DNA of 12,848 bases, taken from assembly GCA_964247295.1 (NCBI GenBank), contig CAXTTV010000139.1, positions 1 through 12,848 of the forward strand. Reading direction: 5' to 3'. This DNA is from CAXTTV01 sp964247295. GTDB lineage: Bacteria; Chloroflexota; Ktedonobacteria; Ktedonobacterales; Ktedonobacteraceae. The notes beneath the pieces are model-generated. The model was not told the origin of the DNA, did not search any database, and saw nothing but the letters and a program-made list of their open reading frames with translations. A program made the translations under genes and the position numbers. Positions 7,367 through 12,848 of the stretch are shown in pieces. Numbering within the stretch: position 1 is the stretch's first letter; each line of letters begins with the position of its first letter.

Positions 7367-7383
7367 GCCACCTCACCAGATAG
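7359..7383 (+). repeat. Inverted repeat overlapping the CHAT stop codon
   Basis: CTATCTG (7359-7365) and CAGATAG (7377-7383) are perfect 7-bp complements with an 11-nt loop, and the CHAT stop codon spans the stem edge. No T-tract follows, so it is a poor intrinsic terminator; it may stabilise the transcript's 3' end or be chance. Confidence 0.3.
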
Positions 7384-7405
7384 ATAATCTTGAGCGATGA
7401 GCGAT

Positions 7406-7411
7406 TATAAT
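7406..7411 (+). promoter_or_regulatory. Consensus -10 box (TATAAT) ahead of hutF
   Basis: TATAAT is an exact -10 match about 75 nt upstream of the hutF start. No recognisable -35 lies 16-18 nt upstream; TTGAGC at 7390-7395 is too close. The 118-nt gap after the CHAT gene would allow independent transcription, but this promoter is uncertain. Confidence 0.3.
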
Positions 7412-7441
7412 AACTTGCAGAGACATTGTTCAGAGGATTTT

Positions 7442-7474
7442 ATGAAAACTTTGAAAGTACCTGCTGATTTTTGA
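7442..7474 (+). other. Possible 10-codon leader ORF upstream of hutF
   Basis: ATG 7442 reads MKTLKVPADF and then TGA (7472-7474). It has a better ribosome site (AGAGGA at 7432-7437, 4 nt spacing) than hutF itself and ends 10 nt before the hutF start. It has no His-rich run, so classical His attenuation is not supported. Translational coupling into hutF is possible. It may also be chance. Confidence 0.3.
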
Positions 7475-7484
7475 TGAGGTGTAT

Positions 7485-8771
7485 GTGAAGTACCTTGCTC
7501 CTGATTACGTCTATACTGCTGATGGCTTCGTCGCTGACGCTGTGGTGAGTGTCTCAGATAACGGAGAGATCCTGGATATCGTGTCGCGCAGTCCAGAGGC
7601 GGTGATCACCGATGATCTTTCAGGTCTGGCCCTGCTGCCAGGATTTGTGAATACGCATAGCCATGTATTTCAATGGGCGTTGCGTGGTCATACGCATCGA
7701 CCGCTTTCACTGCAGGACTCGTTCTGGACGTGGCGACGCGCAATGTACACGGAAGCCAATCGCCTTGATCCCGACCACCTTTATCAGAATGCGCTTAAAG
7801 CCTATCATGAGATGGTTACCGTTGGCTACACCAGTGTTGGAGAGTTTCACTATGTGCATCATCAGCCGGGGGGTAAGCCCTATGCTGAGCCCAACGCCAT
7901 GGCTCAGGCTGTTATCTCCGCTGCCCATGATGTTGGTATTCGACCCGTTCTGTTGATGGTCGCGTATGCTCAGGCTGGTTTTGGGCAACCACTAGAGCCA
8001 GATCAGCTACGGTTCGCGGATGCCTCCGTCGAGGCGTTTTTAGAACGTGTGGAGGATTTACGTCTTACGGGCGTCGCGATTGGGCTCGCGCCTCACTCAG
8101 TGCGAGCGGTCCCCGAATCCTGGTATCCCTCTATATTTTCTTATAGTCACAAATATAATCTTCCTATCCATATTCATGCCGATGAGCAGATCTCGGAGAT
8201 CGAGCAGTGCCGACAGGAGCACGATTGCACGCCGATCGAACTGCTAGAGCGGTTTGAGATGTTGAGTTCATCAACCACAATTGTGCATGCGACCCACGCC
8301 TCTTCTCATGAAATTGAACTACTACGCCGGCATCAGAGTTGTGTCTGTGTCTGCCCTACAACTGAAGGCGATCTAGGGGATGGGATCGCTCCTTATAAGG
8401 AGTTAGTCGCGGCTGGAATCAGGCTTTCAATTGGAGCGGATAGTAACACTCGACTGGACCCGATAGAGGAACTGCGCTGGGCCGAGTACACGGCCAGAAT
8501 GCGCTATCAGAGGCGGCGGGTCCTGCTGACAGATCCAATGGCCTCACCGGGGCCGTTCCTGCTAGAGATGGGGACTCGCAACGGAGCCTCCGCGCTGGGA
8601 TTAAAGTCGGGCGTGATTGCCCCCGGTATGCAGGCGGATTTTGTCGCCACAGATTTAAAGCATCCAACGTTACAGGGATGGACCGAACGGGATCTGCTGG
8701 ACGGCCTATTCTTTGGGGGCTCGGCGGCTGTTATCGAACAGACCTGGGTTCAGGGAAAACGGATTTTCTAA
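7485..8771 (+). CDS. hutF: Formimidoylglutamate deiminase (amidohydrolase superfamily)
   Basis: This enzyme hydrolyses N-formimino-L-glutamate to N-formyl-L-glutamate and ammonia, a branch step in histidine breakdown (Hut pathway) in the cytoplasm. The protein is 428 residues from GTG 7485, which has GAGG 5 nt upstream; a GTG at 7479 overlaps that ribosome site and is less likely. HutF-specific stretches are clear: FQWALRGHT, DSFWTWRRAMY, GYTSVGEFHYVHH, YAQAGFG, LAPHSVRAV and CPTTEGDLGDGIAPY. Metal and catalytic residues of the amidohydrolase barrel are present: His58 and His60 (NTHSH), His229 and His231 with Glu234 (IHIHADE), His268 (HATH) and Asp319 (GADSN). The length is close to known HutF proteins (about 450). 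No other hut gene is in the window, so it is an orphan here. A related guanine- or cytosine-deaminase-like role is less likely given the HutF motifs. Confidence 0.87.
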   Translation: MKYLAPDYVYTADGFVADAVVSVSDNGEILDIVSRSPEAVITDDLSGLALLPGFVNTHSHVFQWALRGHTHRPLSLQDSFWTWRRAMYTEANRLDPDHLYQNALKAYHEMVTVGYTSVGEFHYVHHQPGGKPYAEPNAMAQAVISAAHDVGIRPVLLMVAYAQAGFGQPLEPDQLRFADASVEAFLERVEDLRLTGVAIGLAPHSVRAVPESWYPSIFSYSHKYNLPIHIHADEQISEIEQCRQEHDCTPIELLERFEMLSSSTTIVHATHASSHEIELLRRHQSCVCVCPTTEGDLGDGIAPYKELVAAGIRLSIGADSNTRLDPIEELRWAEYTARMRYQRRRVLLTDPMASPGPFLLEMGTRNGASALGLKSGVIAPGMQADFVATDLKHPTLQGWTERDLLDGLFFGGSAAVIEQTWVQGKRIF

Positions 8772-9050
8772 ATAACTGGGAAACGCTGCAAGTGATGATG
8801 GATCGGAGGAGTCCCTCTTTGGGGGAAGATGTAGCGCGGCGGTTGATTTCTCGAGCATGGCCGACTTTCCCCGCATCATCTTATGTGGTCAGAGAGGTGG
8901 GCCCCTCACCTTTTCATCTTGGAGGCTAACTGGTGAGGTCCCCACCTTTCGGCGGATCAACCGCGCGCTACCGAGTTCCCATCCTTTCGCAAGCGAGTCT
9001 GTTGGGAAAGTCAGGAAGGGTCTTCTCACACGGTGCCATCGTCCGTAGAT

Positions 9051-9069
9051 CGGGTCGCGTGCGGACCCG
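9051..9069. repeat. Hairpin with CGGGTC/GACCCG stem, copy 1
   Basis: CGGGTC (9051-9056) and GACCCG (9064-9069) form a 6-bp stem around a 7-nt loop. The same stem recurs at 9190-9208 with a different 7-nt loop. Both copies lie inside the second domain of the candidate RNA. Confidence 0.5.
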
Positions 9070-9189
9070 TGCCCAGGGGAGCCATGACGGGTGCCACGAA
9101 GAGGAAACGGTGGGCCATCTCGTCGCGCCGCTGGGCTGCGGATACCAGAAGGTTCCGCTTCGTGCAAAGGTGCGTACACTCCGTCTCTA

Positions 9190-9208
9190 CGGGTCCACAC
9201 GTGACCCG
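9190..9208. repeat. Hairpin with CGGGTC/GACCCG stem, copy 2
   Basis: CGGGTC (9190-9195) and GACCCG (9203-9208) enclose the loop CACACGT. Both copies have the same size (19 nt) and stem but different loops, which points to repeated structure rather than a recent duplication. Confidence 0.5.
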
Positions 9209-9350
9209 ACCTCCCCCATTCGAGTCTCTCCCTGCACAGAAACACCTTCTTCTTTTCCCAACAGCGTCGCAAGCACCTCCCCTATATAGCTTGCTTGCAC
9301 TCCGCGACCGTTTGAAGAATTCTTTCCCTTTTTCTTAATCGAAGGGCTGG

Positions 9351-12300
9351 TTAGCGGCCCAGTCTGGGGCGTTCGCCTGGATCTGGTTTAAGGGCTGGTA
9401 CCTCCTCAATCAGGCGCAGGGCCTCGCTGATAGCCCGGTCGATCTGAGGATCGAGCCCGGCTGCGTAATCCTGTGGCGCGATATCCACCTCGATATCGGG
9501 ATCGGTCCCATAGTTTTCAACGTTCCAACCCACGTCCTTAAACCAGAACGCGAACTCCGGCTGGGTTGTTTGGGTGCCATCCACCAGGCGATGGCGTGGA
9601 TGAATGCCGACCACGCCGCCCCAGGTGCGTTTCCCAATCAGGGGACCGAGGTTCATCAACTTAAAGCTGTGACTAAAAATGTCTCCATCAGAGCCGGCCT
9701 GCTCATTGGTGAGCGCGACCATCGGGCCCTGTGGCGACTCGATGGGATAGGGGTATGGCTGGCTCCAGCGAGAGAAATCATAGCCAAGGCGGCGGCGCGC
9801 CAGCTTCTCCAGGAGCAGGCCGGAGACATTGCCGCCACCATTCCAGCGCACATCGACCAGGAGTGCCTGATAATCGTACTCAGCCAGAAAGTTGCGATGA
9901 AATTCAGCGTAGCCAGAAGGACCCATATCTGGAATATGGATATAGCCGACTTTTCCACCCGACCGCTCATGCACCAGTTGACGATTTGTCTCCACCCAAT
10001 CTCGATAGCGCGCACCATATTCACTTGTGAGCGTCTTTACCGTGACGGTGTAGCGCTCCTGATTTTCCTGACGCTCCAGCGTTAATTGCACTTCAGTATT
10101 TGCTTGATTGACCAGCAGCTCTTGTGGGCTTCGTTGGGCAGAAACGCGTTGTCCGTTGATCGCGATCACCGCATCGCCTATGCCAACATTCAGGCCCGGC
10201 AGATTAAGAGGCGAGGTAAGATGGCTGGTCCAGAGATCGCCCTTGAGAATATGGTTGATCCGGTACCGCTCGTTATCCTGGTTATATTCCCAGTCTACCC
10301 CCAGATGGCCCTGACGATACTGAGGGCCCTGGCGATACTCACCACCTATCTCATACGCATGCGAGGTCCCGAGCTCGCCCTGAAGTTCCCACAGCAGATC
10401 TGAAAGCTCTGATCGTGAACTGACACGGTCCACCAGAGGCGCGTATTGGTCATAGACTTTCTGCCAATTGATGCCAGACATATCCGCAGACCAGAATTGC
10501 TCCTGCTGAAGCCTCCAGGCCTCGGCAAACATCTGTCGCCATTCGGCTGCCGGCAGAATCGAAACCTTGATTCTGCCGAGGTCCAACCAGCCAGTCTCAC
10601 GACCAGATCGCTCACTTCCCTCTGCTTTGGGAGCTTTATCGCCGGCCTTAAAGACCCGTAAGCGATGGCGCGTCCGGTAGATCAACGTTTTATAGGTGCG
10701 GGAGATATCAAAGTGATTGACGCCATCAACCAAGGTTTCCTGTTTATAGGTATCGAAATCGTAGCTGGTAAGCGTCCCTTTGGGTTCAAATGATTCGCCG
10801 GGAGTATGGAGCGAACCCTCTACGGGGAAAGAAAGGAAGAGAGCTTTCCCTTTGATCCCCTTAATGATGCTATAGCGAGCCTCAGGAACCGGAAAGGCCA
10901 GGGTGCGTTCCGTGATGCCATCGAGATCAATCGTAATCGGATTGGCTTTTTTCGACTCATCCTGGTCATCTTTTCCATTGCCATTGCTGTTCTCTTTCCC
11001 TGGTTCTTCAACCTCATCGCCCTCAACCTCGGCAACCACCATCCGAACAGCTTTTTTATCGTCCTTATCCTTCTCTCTGGTCTCACCGGGTATCTTAGGT
11101 TCTGGAATAAAGGGTGAGCGGAGATCCTTGCGCAACGTAATCGCGTAGGGGCGGACTGCTTTAGGGAAACCCAGTTCAAAATGCATATTATCTGAAACGG
11201 GATTAAACGTGCGATACCCCAGGAAGTACAGATATTTTCCCTCGGGATCGAACGCAGGCGAGACATCGCTCAGAATGGGAGAACTGGCGAAATGAGTCTC
11301 TCCAGTCTCCATGTTCGCGAGCTTTATCGCCGTTTTTTGAGCGGTATAGGCAAAGCCATAGGCCAGCCAGCGGCCATCGGGAGACCAATCCAACCCGTTG
11401 ATGCGATCAAACTCACTGCGCTCAATCACGCGAGCCTCTCTTGTTGTAAGATCAACCGTGATCAGCTCATTGCGATGATTGGTAAGCGCGACATAATCAT
11501 GAATGGGGGAGACCTTGAAATCCACCACGCGCCCAAACTCAATCTCGTCAAAGGTAGATTCGCTGCCATCCTCTGGATTCAGCAGGACCAGAGCCTCGCG
11601 ACCAATAGTGTCAGAGATCGCGATCATGCGTTTCTTATCGTTTAGCCAGTTTAGGAAGCGATAGCGGGCCTCATCCTGCTCTCCATGTTGGAGAACGGAA
11701 CCTTCCCAATTTCCCATACTAAAGGCCTTGCCACGGCTGGTAATTGCCACGGAGTAGCCCTGGGGGTGTAGAGCGTAGGTATCCAGAAACTGACCGGCAT
11801 TCACAAACTTACGGTTGCGCTGTGTGCGCAGGCTTGGAAGTTCGACGGGAAGTGGTTGGATCTCAGTTGTCTGAGGATCGAACAGGAAGAGATCGGCTCC
11901 GGCGTGAAACACCAGCCGCCGCCCATCGCTGGAGAGGTTGCGGGCATAAAAATCTTGCTGATTACTATGGCGAAGAAGATCTTCACCGGCTGGTGTACAG
12001 GAATAGATGTTCCCGATCCCCTCGTGGTCCGATAAAAAGTAGATCCGCTCTCCAACCCAGCAGGGATTCGCAAGATTGCCATCGAGATTGAGTAAACGCT
12101 GGAAGGTAGCATCTCCCTGAGGATCGCACCAGAGGTGCCCGACCGTTCCGCCGCGATAGCGTTTCCATCGGGCGGGTTCGTTGATATTGCGTCCAAGCAC
12201 CACACCACCGGTGGGCCCATATGATATCGCGTTCGCCAATCCCAGTGGGAGTTGGCGCACCTTTTTTGTGTCGGGATGAACCGCGAACAGCGCACTGGCG

Positions 12301-12635
12301 CGCGGCGTAAATTGCTCCGCGTTACTGGAGAAAAGGATCTCGCGACCATCGGGAGTCCAGCCCACAACCCGACTGTTCGCGCCCAGGAAGGTCAGGCGAT
12401 TCGCGAGCCCTCCAGTGGAAGGCATCACATAGATCTCGGCTGGACCTTCTTCATGGCCCACAAACGCTAAAAACTCTCCATTGGGAGAAAATCTGGGATG
12501 GCTGACCTCACCGACGCCCGCCGTCAGCCGTTCAGCTCTGCCTCCTGTATCCGTTACCGACCAGAGATCATCTTCAGAAATGAAAACAACTTGATGTTGG
12601 AAAAGCGTAGGAAAACGCACATACCCTTGCGACAT
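9351..12635 (-). CDS. Tricorn protease homologue (S41 family, two beta-propellers plus PDZ)
   Basis: A 1094-residue cytoplasmic serine peptidase; archaeal tricorn degrades peptides released by the proteasome. The start at 12635 has AAGGAG 8 nt upstream. The N-terminus has no signal peptide. Residues about 40-310 form the first propeller, with TolB-like strands (PRFSPNGEFLAFVG, GWTPDGREILF). About 320-680 form the second, interrupted at about 510-565 by a charged, Asp/Lys/Glu/Asn-rich stretch. The C1 core domain, a PDZ domain (about 775-865, GLNVGIGDAVIAINGQRV) and the C2 catalytic core follow. The tetrad matches archaeal tricorn (Ser745, His746, Ser965, Asp966, Glu1023): here Ser758-His759 (GTSHAY), nucleophile Ser982-Asp983 (AGSDGD) and Glu1040 (VENYGTDPD), with the same 58-residue spacing from nucleophile to Glu. 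It should therefore be active. No tricorn interacting factor gene (F1-F3) is in the window. Confidence 0.93.
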   Translation of the reverse strand: MSQGYVRFPTLFQHQVVFISEDDLWSVTDTGGRAERLTAGVGEVSHPRFSPNGEFLAFVGHEEGPAEIYVMPSTGGLANRLTFLGANSRVVGWTPDGREILFSSNAEQFTPRASALFAVHPDTKKVRQLPLGLANAISYGPTGGVVLGRNINEPARWKRYRGGTVGHLWCDPQGDATFQRLLNLDGNLANPCWVGERIYFLSDHEGIGNIYSCTPAGEDLLRHSNQQDFYARNLSSDGRRLVFHAGADLFLFDPQTTEIQPLPVELPSLRTQRNRKFVNAGQFLDTYALHPQGYSVAITSRGKAFSMGNWEGSVLQHGEQDEARYRFLNWLNDKKRMIAISDTIGREALVLLNPEDGSESTFDEIEFGRVVDFKVSPIHDYVALTNHRNELITVDLTTREARVIERSEFDRINGLDWSPDGRWLAYGFAYTAQKTAIKLANMETGETHFASSPILSDVSPAFDPEGKYLYFLGYRTFNPVSDNMHFELGFPKAVRPYAITLRKDLRSPFIPEPKIPGETREKDKDDKKAVRMVVAEVEGDEVEEPGKENSNGNGKDDQDESKKANPITIDLDGITERTLAFPVPEARYSIIKGIKGKALFLSFPVEGSLHTPGESFEPKGTLTSYDFDTYKQETLVDGVNHFDISRTYKTLIYRTRHRLRVFKAGDKAPKAEGSERSGRETGWLDLGRIKVSILPAAEWRQMFAEAWRLQQEQFWSADMSGINWQKVYDQYAPLVDRVSSRSELSDLLWELQGELGTSHAYEIGGEYRQGPQYRQGHLGVDWEYNQDNERYRINHILKGDLWTSHLTSPLNLPGLNVGIGDAVIAINGQRVSAQRSPQELLVNQANTEVQLTLERQENQERYTVTVKTLTSEYGARYRDWVETNRQLVHERSGGKVGYIHIPDMGPSGYAEFHRNFLAEYDYQALLVDVRWNGGGNVSGLLLEKLARRRLGYDFSRWSQPYPYPIESPQGPMVALTNEQAGSDGDIFSHSFKLMNLGPLIGKRTWGGVVGIHPRHRLVDGTQTTQPEFAFWFKDVGWNVENYGTDPDIEVDIAPQDYAAGLDPQIDRAISEALRLIEEVPALKPDPGERPRLGR

Positions 12636-12657
12636 GCGGATGGCTCCTTGTCCAGAG

Positions 12658-12674
12658 GTTTGAAATGTTTGAAA
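12658..12674. repeat. Tandem GTTTGAAA direct repeat upstream of the tricorn gene
   Basis: GTTTGAAA occurs at 12658-12665 and 12667-12674, 9 nt apart, in the leader just upstream of the tricorn ribosome site. The remaining upstream sequence to 12807 shows a weak GCTAC/GTAGC inverted repeat (12685-12689, 12702-12706) and no clear promoter on either strand. Confidence 0.25.
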
Positions 12675-12820
12675 CGTTGATAATGCTACACTGTACTAAA
12701 CGTAGCCCTGAGGAAAGATTGTATGCAGGTGACTGTGATTGTGATGGAGTCATTGTAACATAGCAATTCTGGCGATGTCGAATAGGGAGGGTGCAGTTCA
12801 TTTTTTTGTGGAGTCAGTTG

Positions 12821-12848
12821 GTGAGCAGAGAACCCGTGTACGTGGCGT
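12821..12848 (+). CDS. Possible 5' end of a gene cut by the right edge
   Basis: GTG 12821 opens a frame reading MSREPVYVA to the window end. GTGGAG at 12808-12813 gives a ribosome site 7 nt upstream. It is divergent from the tricorn gene, leaving a 185-nt shared control region. Nine codons are too few to name a product. Confidence 0.3.

Larger units (their letters stand above)
8821..9270. ncRNA. Candidate structured RNA of unrecognised family, strand undecided
   Basis: The 579-nt gap between the converging hutF and tricorn genes has no convincing protein gene but strong pairing. Domain 1: 8831-8847 pairs with 8956-8971 (16 bp, one bulged G). It encloses CCGCAT/ATGTGG (8871-8876 with 8883-8888) and a long hairpin, 8892-8910 with 8932-8950 (10 bp, 2x2 internal loop, 7 bp). 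GGGAA/TTCCC outside it may extend the helix across a 4x4 loop. Domain 2: 8993-9009 pairs with 9254-9270 (4 bp, 2x2 loop, 11 bp: CTGTTGGGAAA with TTTCCCAACAG), continued by GAAGG/CCTTC (9015-9019 with 9245-9249). Inside lie two hairpins with the same CGGGTC/GACCCG stem. RNase P, tmRNA and SRP RNA signatures were looked for and not found. No clear promoter or terminator fixes the strand; TATATA at 9283-9288 could be a minus-strand -10. Confidence 0.5.

Noticed and set aside
7479..7484. GTG 7479 as the hutF start
   Set aside because: It overlaps the GAGG ribosome site that suits GTG 7485.
9004..9250. RNase P RNA (GGGAAAGTC near 9005 and ACAGAAA near 9236 resemble conserved regions I and V)
   Set aside because: Flanking P4 bases do not match or pair as required, and GGGAAA instead pairs directly with TTTCCC downstream of the second motif, which is not the RNase P layout.
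8930..9290. tmRNA on the minus strand (GGGGAGGTGC near 9280 and ACCTCACCA near 8930, about 360 nt apart)
   Set aside because: No proper T-arm and no tag reading frame ending in a typical Ala-Leu-Ala-Ala sequence; the end similarity is too short.
9315..9334. AAGAATTCTT palindrome followed by a T-rich run as a terminator between hutF and tricorn
   Set aside because: The palindrome has no loop, so it cannot form a usable hairpin, and the T-run is interrupted by C residues.
8857..9338. Overlapping open frames of 63 to 127 codons on both strands in the hutF-tricorn gap
   Set aside because: They overlap each other in several frames, have Arg/Pro/Ser-rich composition typical of GC-rich RNA-like DNA, lack ribosome sites and contain no recognisable domain.
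9570..10085. 171-codon plus-strand frame and similar frames inside the tricorn gene
   Set aside because: They are antisense to a clearly conserved protein with intact catalytic motifs and show no domain or ribosome site of their own.
1..12848. CRISPR array or type III-E effector gene to go with the TPR-CHAT protein
   Set aside because: No regularly spaced direct repeats of array type and no Cas7-11-like frame are visible in the window.

Overview
The window fits a soil-type Chloroflexota genome, most likely a Ktedonobacteria relative. This is inferred from gene content (DUF4388/PATAN protein, extracellular Cache sensor, bacterial tricorn-type protease, CHAT-TPR protein beside a sigma/anti-sigma pair) and moderate GC, not from a marker gene. 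No rRNA, tRNA, transposase or CRISPR array is visible.

Layout. Positions 1-2102 hold a minus-strand signalling operon: a DUF4388 protein followed, 38 nt downstream, by a membrane Cache-domain receptor that runs off the left edge. A 306-nt divergent control region follows, with two near-perfect palindromes and promoter-like boxes facing both ways. Positions 2409-7366 hold three plus-strand genes: an ECF-like sigma factor, a soluble anti-sigma-type protein with two HxxxCxxC zinc motifs and a C-terminal beta-sandwich, and a 988-aa TPR-CHAT protein with an intact His/Cys dyad. Next is a formimidoylglutamate deiminase (hutF, 7485-8771). Positions 8772-9350 carry no convincing protein gene but fold into long, imperfectly paired helices, suggesting an unrecognised structured RNA of about 450 nt. 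Positions 9351-12635 (minus) encode a complete tricorn protease homologue. The right edge may hold the first codons of another plus-strand gene.

How they may work together. The sigma/anti-sigma/TPR-CHAT set is the most interesting part. In type III-E CRISPR systems, the TPR-CHAT protease Csx29 cleaves Csx30, which otherwise binds an RpoE-like sigma factor. Here a comparable set (protease, sigma inhibitor, sigma) appears without any CRISPR component in the window. The testable inference is that the CHAT protein cleaves the two-zinc-motif protein to release the sigma factor. HutF and tricorn look like ordinary metabolic and protein-turnover genes; tricorn products (peptides) could feed amino-acid catabolism, but nothing in the sequence links them.
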